Shown here in pieces: positions 7,733 through 18,800 of a DNA stretch of 64,000 nt. How positions within the stretch are numbered: position 1 is the stretch's first letter; each line of letters opens with the position of its first letter. The notes below the pieces were generated by a model. That model was not told the DNA's origin and ran no database searches. It saw only the letters and a list, made by a program, of their open reading frames with translations. This DNA comes from Myxococcales bacterium (GTDB taxonomy: Bacteria; Myxococcota_A; UBA9042), in the NCBI GenBank assembly GCA_023954815.1, contig JAGSHB010000011.1:1-64000 (forward strand), given 5' to 3'. The position numbers and the translations under genes were made by a program.

Positions 7733-9166
7733 TCAGCGAGATTTCTTCGGCATCACAAAGCGGACCTGCTTACCTCGGGCGACGTACAGCGGCACCATCT
7801 CTTTGACCGGATACCAGCCGCTGATTTGCAGTAGATCGCGCACCGTGTCTACCCGGCGACGATCAGCCTGGACGATGACGTCCCGCGGCCTCACTCCGAC
7901 AGCTTCAGCCGGCCCACCACGGTCTACGCGAACCACCAAAACACCGGTGCGGGCGACGATGCCAAAACGCTTTCGGAGCGCGGGGGTCAGCTGCGTCACA
8001 TGCATACCCAGACCCGGGATACTGATGTCAGATCGGGCGTTCTTCCTTGGTGATTGCTTCTTCTTCGCACCGCCAAACCGCCCAGGCAGCGCCGCCAACG
8101 TCACGGTGACTTTCATCGGTTTCCCGCGCCGCACCATCGCGATCTCGATCCGTTTTCCAACCCCACCCGAAGCTGCCAACCAAGGCAGGTCCGTCGACTT
8201 TCGCACCACATGTTCGCCGAACTTGATGATGACGTCCCCAGGTCGCAGCCCGGCATTGGCGGCTGGGCTCTTGGTCGCCACAAATCGGACGTATGCCCCC
8301 ACAGCACGGTTGAGGCGCAGACTGCGCGCGACCTCCGCCGTCACCTCGCCGACCGACAGGCCGAGCCAGGAGCGTTCGACGCGGCCCCGGGCCAGCTGTG
8401 GCACGAGCGTCTTGGCCATGTTGCTCGGAATGGCGAAACCGATGCCCTGGGCCTTGCCATGGATGGCGGTGTTGATGCCGATGACCTCACCCTTGATGTT
8501 CACCAGGGGACCGCCAGAATTCCCCGGATTGATGGAGGCATCGGTCTGAATGAAGTTGGCGTAACGCGTCGATCCTGGCCTCAAGTTGCTGCGGCCCTTG
8601 GCGCTGACGATGCCGGCCGTCACGGTGTGGCCCAGGCCGTATGGGTTTCCCACGGCGACGACCCATTCTCCGATATCCAGCGCGTCGGAGTTCCCAAGGG
8701 GTACGACCGCAAACGGGGTCTTGGCGGTCACTTTGAGCAGCGCCAGGTCCGTGCGCGGGTCGCGGCCCACCACAACAGCGGGGAAGGTACGATCGTCGGC
8801 TGTGCGGATCTGAATTCGCACCGCGCCATCGATGACGTGGTTGTTCGTCAAGATGTAGCCGCTCTGGTGGATAAAAAAGCCAGTTCCCGACGCAGACACG
8901 ACTTTTCTGCGGGTTTCGCGCCCAAAGCGCACATCCGTATTGGTCTTGAGTTTCGACGTATGGATGTTGACCACGGCCGGCGAGATGATCTTGGCCAGAC
9001 GCGCAAAGGCCCCCATTGTCACGGGGGAGTCGGTGGCTAGGCCCGTGTCAGATGGCTGGCTTTCTGTCCACAGCTGAGCTGCAGCTGGAGGTTTAGCCCA
9101 CGCGCCGCCGGCGACGAGCAGCAGGGCCGCGACCACTGCGAGATTGCGCACCTGTGCCTTGGCCAT
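7733..9166 (-). CDS. HtrA/DegP-type periplasmic serine protease with two PDZ domains
   Basis: A 477-residue protein with a signal peptide (cleavage likely after GAWA, residue 24). The trypsin-like domain has an intact triad: His110 (TNNHVIDG), Asp140 (DLALLK) and Ser217 (GNSGGPL). Two C-terminal PDZ-like segments follow, at about 270-360 and 385-470, joined by a Lys/Arg-rich linker. HtrA proteases degrade or chaperone misfolded envelope proteins. The start at 9166 is set by AGGAGGG just upstream and the signal peptide; the frame is open 30 codons further. A small Cys-rich lipoprotein gene lies 90 bp upstream on the same strand, so the two may be cotranscribed. Confidence 0.93.
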   Translation of the reverse strand: MAKAQVRNLAVVAALLLVAGGAWAKPPAAAQLWTESQPSDTGLATDSPVTMGAFARLAKIISPAVVNIHTSKLKTNTDVRFGRETRRKVVSASGTGFFIHQSGYILTNNHVIDGAVRIQIRTADDRTFPAVVVGRDPRTDLALLKVTAKTPFAVVPLGNSDALDIGEWVVAVGNPYGLGHTVTAGIVSAKGRSNLRPGSTRYANFIQTDASINPGNSGGPLVNIKGEVIGINTAIHGKAQGIGFAIPSNMAKTLVPQLARGRVERSWLGLSVGEVTAEVARSLRLNRAVGAYVRFVATKSPAANAGLRPGDVIIKFGEHVVRKSTDLPWLAASGGVGKRIEIAMVRRGKPMKVTVTLAALPGRFGGAKKKQSPRKNARSDISIPGLGMHVTQLTPALRKRFGIVARTGVLVVRVDRGGPAEAVGVRPRDVIVQADRRRVDTVRDLLQISGWYPVKEMVPLYVARGKQVRFVMPKKSR

Positions 9167-9256
9167 AGCTCTCCCTCCTGGCAGACACAACGGAGCGGCT
9201 CGGCGATTTATTCCGCGAATATGTGGTCCGGGTGAGTCGCAGCAGCAGCTAATCAA

Positions 9257-9616
9257 CTAGCCGCCAAGCTGTTCTTTTGCGGTGTCGGGTACGCAGTAGC
9301 TCTCCGTGTCCGAAAAGGGCCAGCACGTTCCCGCGCCACACTCCGAATCATTCGCGCACGTCTTTGAGCAGACCGATTGCGTGCTGAAGTAGCTGAGGCA
9401 AATGGAGTGGGCGCAGTGAGGGTGTTTCGTTACCACACAGCTCGTCGTGCCGTTGTTGCCCTTGTCACTGCCCGTGCAGACGCCCTTCTTGGTCACCTCT
9501 TCGTCCAGATCGCAGAGCCCGTAATCCGCCTGTGTTTCACAGCCTGTCGACATCACCGAGAGCAGGGCCAGCGTGCCGATGAGTGCGAAATGAGGGAGGA
9601 CGTTTCTGCGTGCCAT
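9257..9616 (-). CDS. Small cysteine-rich lipoprotein, function unknown
   Basis: A 119-residue protein with a basic N-terminus, a hydrophobic segment and a lipobox ending STGC (Cys26). The mature part has about ten further cysteines in roughly 90 residues, which suggests several disulfides in a small compact domain; the last part (CANDSECGAGTC) resembles the Cys-rich knots found in other myxobacterial lipoproteins. I start at the ATG at 9616, with AAGGTGAG upstream, because the 20-residue extension would spoil the signal peptide. It precedes the HtrA-like gene. No catalytic motif is visible. Confidence 0.75.
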   Translation of the reverse strand: MARRNVLPHFALIGTLALLSVMSTGCETQADYGLCDLDEEVTKKGVCTGSDKGNNGTTSCVVTKHPHCAHSICLSYFSTQSVCSKTCANDSECGAGTCWPFSDTESYCVPDTAKEQLGG

Positions 9617-9776
9617 AGGGCTCACCTTAGGGAGGAGACGGGAAGTCGCTGTCGCCATTCGTCCACAGGGCGCCATCGCCTGTCAACTATGACTGATGGT
9701 GTTGGTAATTCGACCTAGGAGACTGTGCTTTTTCTCGTTTTTTTGGAGACGCACTCCATGGGGCGCTGTCTGCTGG

Positions 9777-9818
9777 GATGGGGAAGTCGCGGCTCGCCGC
9801 GACTGGGGACGCTCTTAG
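9777..9818 (-). repeat. 42-bp REP-like palindromic repeat, copy 2
   Basis: The inverted copy of window positions 1-42 (38 of 42 identical). This copy carries a perfect 8-bp stem, AGTCGCGG-CTCG-CCGCGACT. It begins about seven bases beyond the T-tract of the terminator at 9825-9886. A poly-T/purine stretch at 9728-9745 lies just beyond. No gene lies in 9617-9882. Confidence 0.75.
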
Positions 9819-9824
9819 TCCCCC

Positions 9825-9886
9825 AATAGAAAAGAAAACTAGCAGCGTGCTGCGGCAGTAATTTTGGTGACGCCGCACGCTGCTAG
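9825..9886 (-). terminator. Terminator of the giant surface-protein gene (repeat family copy A)
   Basis: On the minus strand, CTAGCAGCGTGCGGC pairs with GCCGCAGCACGCTGCTAG (two extra bases bulged), followed by TTTTCTTTTCTATT. The TAG stop codon of the giant gene lies inside the stem. The same stem-loop, ungapped over about 55 bases, ends the gene at 36671. Confidence 0.85.
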
Positions 9887-12800
9887 TACATGCCGATCAC
9901 CCTGATGAAGAAGCCGCCTTGATCGCGCACGATGTCGCCGGCTGACGTCTGGACGAAATGTGTGAAGTTGTAGCCCGCACCGACGCGTAGCATCTTCCTG
10001 AGAATGTAGGACGCCTCGATCAACGCGCCGTGTTCGCTCTGTGATGTGAGGGTGGTGCTCAGGAGGCGATACTCCGCCGCCAAGTCGACCTGAGAGCCGA
10101 CGTGATAGCCGAGACGGCTAATGAACAGCCACGTATCACTCACCGCTAGCGGGCTATCGGCCATCCGCTCCATCGCTCTGCGCCAAGCGAACTTGTGAGA
10201 GAGCTGCAGTTTCCATGGTGTTTCCACGATCGGCTCAAAGCTCACGATGTGCTTGACGCTGCGCTCGCTCGCGCCGCCATCGGCCATTGCCGCAGGCCGC
10301 TTTTCGATGAGGTGGGTGTATTTACCAAGCACAGACAGCCAGTTATGGCTCACAGGGCGCCAGGCAGCACCCGTGGTGGCCTGGAGGGTCTCCGCATCGG
10401 TTCGATCGGTCGTTTGATTCTCCGTGCGCAAGTAGTTGGTCCGCGCGAAGACCTCGACATCATGACCCACTTTGAAGGTCAGCGCGTTGAGGGACACCAG
10501 CTGCACCTTTCGCTGGCCGCCGCGGTCCTTGTCGCCTTCGTCGATCCGCACTTCTTGCCGGCTGGTCAGCTTCAGCACCTTGGAGCGCAGCCACTGCCCG
10601 CCGACGCTAAACGTATCGCGAGACAGGCTACCCGAGGGGCCCGAGAACGTCTGACTGCGCTCGTAACCTGCATCGAGGTGCAGTCCCGGTGTGATCACAA
10701 AGCGCTTGCCCAAGCCCATCGTCGCGCGGTTCATTCGCCCAGCGTTGAGCGCATCGACCTGGTATTCACCGTAGGCCCGACTCAGCTTGTCTTTGCCGTA
10801 CCGACTCTCCGCCCCGATCACGGTAGCGCTCATCGGCCTGCCAGTCTGGTAGGTGTCTTCCAGGCGTTGCTGCAGGTACAGGCTCGAGTCCTTGGACAGC
10901 TGGGTGCGCAGGCCTGCCATGGTTGAATTTTGGCCACCCCAGCCCAGGCGTTCGCTCACGGTCAGGCTGATGTCATCGGTGAGCTTCCAGTCGACGCCAA
11001 GCACCGTCATGAAGTGATCGAGGTACTTGCTGCGATACTGGTTGGCGTCGCCGCCGAGGATGAACTGCTGCTCCGCCCGCAGCGACAGTCGCTCGCTGAC
11101 CTTGTACGCCGAACCCGCACCGAGGGTCTGACTGTGGATGCCGGTACCCGCGGCGCTCTTGCCGTACATGTAGTGCGCGGCCCCCATGAGTGTGAAGCGC
11201 CCCATGCGCTGGGTGTCTTGCAGGGTCACCATCTGCCGTGCGACCGGGGTGAAGCTACCGCTGGTCGACAGCGCGCCAGCGCCCCAGGTTGAGCTGAGAC
11301 CAGGGCCCTGGAAGGGGTCGCGCCTTTGCCCCGTCAGGATGCCGTCGTAGCGCACGTTGAGCGTATTGTGCTCGCGCAACGTCATGCGTCCAGCGACGCC
11401 GATCTTCTGCTGGCCTTGTTCTGTGAGCACGCCGTTGCTGTGGAAACCGGCCTGAACCAACTTGTAGTAGGCCGTCACCTCGCCGTACTGCTTTTTGCCT
11501 TTCTTCCCGGATTTGCGGGCTTTTGGCTTGAAACCAAACGCTTTTCCAAGGTCGCGTAGGTCGGCTTTGGCGGAGACCGTGACGGCATGCCCAGAGATTG
11601 CGCTGTCGAGGTGGCCACCGGTCGTTGGCCGCTGTCCGAAGCTGAGGCCACCGTCATCAGAGACACTGACCAAGCTATCTCGGGACTGGCTGTAGGCATA
11701 TTCAGCGCGCACGTGGCTGTGCTTGCCGACCTTGACCTGGGCATGGGCACCGGCGAGGCGGTACGTCGTCGCTGAGGCGCTGCTGCGACTCTCTTGGACG
11801 TAGGAGCCGCCGACTTCGATGCGGCCGCCCATGACCTTTTCGCGCACCTGCACACCGACGTTGCTGCCGGCTGTTGCGCCTGGAGTGCGGGCTTCGTAGG
11901 TCACCTGGACAAAGACCGGGTGACCGTTCCAGGCGAGGTGTTGGCCGGGCTGTCCCGCCTGACCGACCGCAAAGAAGCTATCGACGGCGCTGTTGACCGG
12001 TGACTTGAAGACCACGCGGCCCTGACGATAGTCGATGTTGTAGTCGTTATTGCGGCCCTGTGGGATGCGTGCGAGCTCCACGTTGCTGTCCCGGTCGCGC
12101 ACGACCAGCCAGACCTTTTCGGAGCCATCGAGCACGTCGCGGTTGCTCAGGTAAAACAGCGATCCACCCGTGCCGCGCAGGTAGTCCGTGCGGCGACTGA
12201 GCTGCTGATCTTCCTGGCTGGCGAATACCTTGACGTGCGTGTCCAGCCCGCCCTTGAAGACACGGTTGAACTCCAGGTACCCGCCGTACATGGCCCTGTC
12301 GTACCGCAGCAGTTCGAAACCGTGGACGCCGCTCCGGAAGTTGCCCAGCTTCAATTTCGAGCGATCGGCCTGCACGAGCACGTAGAGCATTCCGCGCGCC
12401 TGCGCATCCTGAACATCCGTCGTTCCGTCGCCGTACACTGGGTAAAAGCGCTCAGGGTCAAAGAGGTTGGAGCGGAAATCTTCGGTGTCGGTGTTCTTGG
12501 CGGTGTCGAGATGAGCCGTGAATCGAATATTCTTAAAGCCGAGGTATTTCCCTTGGATACGCCCCTTCAGGTAGACCGCGCCGCGGCCGTGCAGGAGCAC
12601 ATTTCCTGCTCGAATCGTCGTGCGATCCGTCATGCCATGGACCTTGGTGCCGAGTTGGGCCATGGCCGTGTCGGCGATCGCCATGAGGAAGAAGCTCCGC
12701 TGGCCAACCTCGACTTTGCGCTCAATCGTCGCCTTGTGACCGGCTTTGTCGACCGCGACAATACGAACCAGACTCTTGCCAATCGGCAGCTTCACCATGT

Positions 12801-15800
12801 GGTGAAAGCGCCCGTCGTCTTGCACGGTGACTTGTTGGCCGTTGATCGTGACCGTGTTGCCCGCAACCGTTCGGCCGCGTAGCGCCAGGCGTTCGCTCGT
12901 CAGCTTCTTGTCGTTTGACGGCAGCGTCACCGAGAGCTGGGCAGCCGCGACATCACCCGCTTCAGCGCGACTGACCTCGTGCGTATCGAACTTGGCGAGG
13001 GTCTTGTCTTTGGACGTCTCAGTTGGCTTTTTCCCTGTATTTCCGGACTTCTCTCCCCTGTTAGCTCCGGCTTTCACGGTGGCCTTCTTCGTCTTTTCGA
13101 CCGCTTTGGCAGGGGAGTTGGTCGGAGCGCGTGTCGCGCTCTGTTTGAGCTCGGCTTTGAGATCCGTGATGACCTCGCTGCCAAACTGCGCCAGCGATGA
13201 GTCTTGCCGATTCGGTGTGGTGGGCGTCCTTGGCGCGCCCGGCGGCTTGGCGAACGTGCGTAGCCACAGCGCAGCGCGACCGTCGACGAACAGCTGTTCC
13301 ACCCGAGTGGCCTGTTTCTGCCGAACGCGCACTGTCGTCGGGGCATCGCCGTTGCGCTTGCCCATGACCACGCGACTGTCGACCCACAAACCTGGCGTCG
13401 CCACGAATCGCTGCCCGCTGCGGCTTGAACTCACCCGCATGGGCCGGTAACGCACTTCGACTCTGTCCGGGCCAAGGGACGAACCTTGGGGATCACTATC
13501 TGCGATGCGATTGCCGACCGGGATGACCAAGAGGCGGTTTGCAGGTACGCCGGCCGAGCGCAAGCGCCGCGAGATGATGCGAGCTGCGCCCTCCGTCCGG
13601 CCCAAGGCCCCCTTTGCGCTACTGTGAACCGTGAGGACGGCGATCCGCCGGGTGCGTTTACGGATAACGCCGGCGGTTTTGTCGATCCAGGCCTTCATGC
13701 TGAATGTTGGGCGTCCATCGGCCGAAAATAAGGTAGCGCGGGCGACGCGGTCGGGCTCGCCGGCCGGGACCAACTTCACGCTGGTACCCGACAACGCCAC
13801 GGTCGTGGGCACAGAGCGCCAACCGACGAGGCCTCCCTGGCCTTTGATCATGACCTCGAGTGCAGCGCCGTATGTGCCGGCGTTGAGGCGCTCGTGGCGT
13901 CCCGCATCCCAGACAAACGTCGCCGGTAGTGGCACGGACAGGGGCGTCCGAACCCGCGTCTTGCCACTTCTATCGACGAGAATCATCGCCGCGCTCACGG
14001 CACCGCTTGGAATTCCCTTGGCCTGCACGACAACCTGACCGGCAATCTGGCCATCGATGAGCGGTATAGGCCCAGCCGGCACTTGGGCCAGCAGCTCGCG
14101 CACCACTGGGGTCAGCTGCGCGCCGCCAATGCGTACGCCTGACGTGCCTGCCAGATCGATCGGTACCATCTGGTGCGTCTCGGCAGGCGTTGCGGCCGTC
14201 TTGCCGGCAGGCGCCTTCGCTGCGCCGACTGGATTCCGTGAAGGAATGACGGGCAGGGATGACTTGGGCGCAGCTATCGGGCTGGCTTTGGCTGCCGCGC
14301 GCACCGGTGCCCGGACGGCAACAGACCCACCCAACTTCGCTTTGGGCGTGGGTTTCGCAACAGGTTTGTCGGCTGTCGCGGGCGCAGCGGCTGGTGTGGC
14401 CTTTGGCTTGTCTGGTGCGGGGACAACGTCGGCCGGCGTCTTGGCTGCCGCCGGCGTCTTAGCTGCCGCCGGAAGGGCGGATTTTGCAGCCGGGGAGTCT
14501 GTCGCGTCCGTCGGCGGCGTGACTGTCTCTGTCTTGGCTGTAGCCGGCGGCTTGTCGAGCGGACTGATGCGCGGCGTCTTCACCCGGCGCATGTTCGCAG
14601 AGACGGTCATGTACGCGTCACGACCTTCGCCCAGACGGCGTCGCACGCTCACCAGAAGGCGGCGACTTGTCGGACGTTTGACCCAGACATCGAACTGGCC
14701 ATCTGACTTCAGCGCGACCCGGTTTCCGTTGATCTGCACGCGGCGTCCGGGCGCGCCAATTCGCCATTTCAACAGGGGAGGTGGCGCGCCAAGTCTCGGA
14801 ATCTCGAACGGGATCCAAATCGACCACGCCCCCGCACCGTAGCGCGTCAGCGCCTTGATGCGGACTGCATATCGGCGCCCACTGACCAAGGCGTCCGCTG
14901 GGACCTGAACGACCATCAGCGACCTAGGTGCGCCGCGGAATCTGCGCGCAAACACCGGCGCACCAAGCCGATTGCTGTCATCGAGCTGGCGAATGTCGAC
15001 GCGATGTGTGGCGAACTGGCCCACCACCTTGGTCGCGATGCGCAGCGGCTGGCTTCGCGGCCAGGACACCGGCGTCACGGCGACAGGCAGGGGAGAGGGG
15101 GCTTTCGCGCCTCCTTTGACCAAGGCGGCCCGTACCGACTGCATCGGCAACTGCCCGTCGTCGATTTGAACCGTCAACTTGGTGACGTCCCCGCGCACAT
15201 GAATGACGCCGGCCCCCGGTTGCTTGGGCGCCTGCTTTTCTTGGCGCAGCAGCTTGAGCTGGACTTTATCCGGCTGGATGGTCTGCAGCTGACACTTGAC
15301 CCCAAACCGCAGCTTGAGACCCACACCACGACTGACCCACAGCACACGTTTTTCGTCCGTCGTCAGGCTGGAGCCAGGCGGCAGCGTCTGCTTGTCGAGC
15401 TTGAACAGGTGGTTGCCCGGCGGAATGTCCATCAGATGGAATCGCCCGTAAGCATCCGTATCTGAGTAGTGGCCCGTGTCGATGTACACGCGCGCCGCAC
15501 CGAGACCTTGCTCGCCCCGGTCCTGCCAGCCATTGCCGTTTGCGTCGCAGAACACCTTGCCGACCAGGGTGCCCCTATCGAGCAGCGGATCGGGCTGCAC
15601 CAGCAGGTTGGCGTGGACCCGCTGACTGAGCTCCCCGCCGCTCGTATCGAAAAGTTGCGCCCGCGCGGTCAGCTGCACACCAATCTTGGCCCGCACGTCG
15701 ACGATCGCCTGGAAACGGATGGTCAGACGGGCGCCAGCTGGCAAGTCCAAGCCAACAGCCTGCCCACTCGCCGGATGCTTGCGACGCACCTCAAGAACCG

Positions 15801-18800
15801 GGCCGCTCGCGGTCGCAGGTTCGACATTGACGTCGGCCTTGGATTTTTCCTGTTTGAGCTTCATACGCAGCGAGCTGGCGACGTAACTCAAACCCTCCGG
15901 CAGCAATCCGCGCAGTACGCCGCCGCCTTGCCCCGTGAGCGGATTGGCGGCGATGGCACGGTTGGCCCCGTTTTCAATGGCGATGGTGCCGTGCACGACC
16001 TCGCCGACGAGGGCTCTGGTCTTGCTCAAGTGCATCGAGATCTTGATCGCATCCGTCAGCGCATCGATCGGCAAGTGATTGTGACGCGGGGTCGGTCTTC
16101 CGCCGGCATGGTCGGTCTTGCCCGTGCCCCCTTGCAGAGAAAAGCGGGTGAAATAGCGGGGAAGCTGGCCGATGGTCGGCAGCGCCTCATCCACCACAAG
16201 GCCGGCGCCGGTTAGCAGCGCGACGGTCGGTTCAGCGGCTCTGCGGGTCGACGGATAGGCGTACGGCATGCCACCTACACTCAAGCTCAGGCGGTAGTTA
16301 CGGCCATGACTCGGCGCGAAGAGGTAGGCGCCGGTCCCATCGACCCGCTGGCCCTGCTGACCTTCTGGCAGATCGCTCGCCGCGACCAACGTGTTCGGCG
16401 CGATTGGATCGGTGGCGTCGTAGTACAAGAAGGCCCGAATTCCAGCGACGGCCTGGCCAGTACGCGCGTCGTAGATGCGGCCAGTGGGCTTGAGTGCCAC
16501 GTCTCGCCTTCGCGTATCGCCTGCAGTGACCTCAAACAGCCCCTCGTGAAACACAGTTCCGCCCGGTGACCGGACTTCGATACGACGCTCACCTGTGGGG
16601 ACCTGGGTCAAGCGGTAGCTGCCGTCCGCTTTGGTCAACGCTGACACCGATGGGCCGGTTTCGCCCTTGGGTGGGGACACAATGACCTGCCAACCATCGA
16701 AGGTGAGGTCTTGGCCCGGCTGGAAGGTGTTGTCTGTGAGCCCTTGATCTTCGAAGACGACGCCGTGGAGGACTCCCTGGCCCTCGGTAGCGCCGACGAT
16801 GACGCAGGCCGGCTTGCTGGTGACCGATTGCATCGTTGCGACATTGCAGACGGACAGACCGTCGGCCGCGTTGCCGACGACGGGCACGCGGAACGTGAGC
16901 TGTACGCTTTCCCCATCGACGACGGTCAAATCGCTGACGTTTAGCGTACCTGGTTGCCCGTTGCTGCCCGGCTGCAGGTCCCATTTGGCACCCGTCGGCA
17001 CCAGGACATCACTCACTTTGGCCGACAGCCCTGCTGGCAAGACGTCACTCAAACTGACGCCACTGACCGTCTTGTGACCGCCATTGATCAGCACAATCGT
17101 GTAGCGCAGTACATCGCCTGCTTCGACTTGGCCGCCGTTTTCGTCTTGCACCGTCTTGGCGATTTGGAGCACAACTGGCGAACCTGCAACGGCGGTTACG
17201 GTTGGCTGGTTGCCGTTGCTGTCGTCGCCATCTACATCACTCGGCTCAGGCGACAACCCTTTCGCTGTGACGATCGCTTGATTGCTGACCGTCCCTGGCG
17301 CGTCGATGCGTACCCGGAACGTGATCTGCCGTTTGGCTTTGGCGGCAAGGGAGCCGAGCACAACGGCGAGATTTTCGGTCTTTGCATCATAGGCGCTCGC
17401 GTCCCCATCAGAGGCGTCCGTCATCTTCACACCATCGACGGTGGTGGAGCTGCCGATGTAGGTCACACCTTTGGGCATGGGGTCGTTGACCGTGATGTCG
17501 TCAGCCGGGCTATTGCCGGAATTTTCAACGGTGAGCACGTACAAGAGCTCCTCGCCGATATCCGCCTCGCCATTGCCGTCTGCGTCCAGCAGCTTCACCG
17601 TCTTGTGGAACTGCCGGAGGCTGGCGCCACTGCCGACTGTGAGTTGCGCTGGGCCGACGGGCGTCGGCGAGACATTTGTCGCAGAAGCGGTGGCGATGTT
17701 GCTGATCACCGTGCCGTCGAGCACATCGGAGAGGACCCGTGTTTGGAACGTCACGATGGCGGCATTGCCGACGCCGGGTTGCAGGACGCCGTCCGGCTGC
17801 CCCAGACCGTTGACCGTCAGCCCGGCGACGACGGGGCTCATGCCCTGAACATCGGCTACAGGCTGGCCATTGAGCTGTGTGGTGCCGGGCACATACGCCA
17901 TCCCAGCGGGAATCGGATCGGAGATAACGACATCTGCCAGCGGCTGCTGGGCGGTCGCGATGACGGTGAGGCGCCAAGTGACGGTGTCGCCTACGAGCAG
18001 CGGCGCGCCGTTGTCGTCCTTTGCGGTCTTGGTGGACTGGCCGAGGGCCGTAGCCACTCGGACCGAGACACTGGTGGGGTCATCCGGCGTCTGCGTCGTC
18101 GGGTCGTCGCTCGGCGTTGGACCAGCCATGGCGTCTGCTACGGCGAACGCTTGGTTGTCGATCAGGGTTCCGTCGCTCACCGTTGCGCCTACGCGGACAT
18201 CGAACTCGACAGTCGCCGAGTCGCCCGGCTCGATGAGCGCCAAAGAGCTGTCGCCTTGCCACGTGATCTTGCCGTCGGCGATCTTGCCGTTTTGCCCCAC
18301 GGCGACGAGCTCCACCTGGGCTGGCACGGCGTCGGTAATCGCCACTTGGTGCGCTGCGGCTTCGCCGGTGACAGCGACTGTGACCCGGTAACGCAGCAGG
18401 TCGAGCGGCTCCACTTTGCCGCCATTGAGGTCGACGACCACCTTCTGAACGTCCAGCACCGGAACGGACAAGATCGTGATTTTTGCGGGCTTTGAGCTGT
18501 AGGGCAGCTTCGTTTGGCCTTCGCGTGCCGTGATGACAGTCGATGCTTCACTGCCGTTCGGCGCCGTCGATTTGACCCGCAGCACCACGTCGAGCGTCGC
18601 CGCCTGTCCGACTGGGATGTCCTTGAGTGCTGGCACTTTCGCAGGCTCGAAAACCACCACTTTGGCCTTGGTGTCGAACGTCCCGCCGCCTGCGTCCGCA
18701 ACCTCGAAGAGCGCCGTATCCACCGGAATCTGGACGGCTGTATTCGTCGCTGCAAACGTGCCTTGGGTTGCGATGGTCGCCCGCAAGGTGACGGTGTCGC

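Noticed and set aside
9687-9878. Short minus-strand frame between the terminator and the small lipoprotein gene
   Set aside because: It runs through the palindromic repeat and the T-tract of the terminator and has no ribosome site.
16954-18495. A 513-codon plus-strand frame inside the giant gene
   Set aside because: It lies opposite clear DUF11 repeats, and shows no family motif or start signal.
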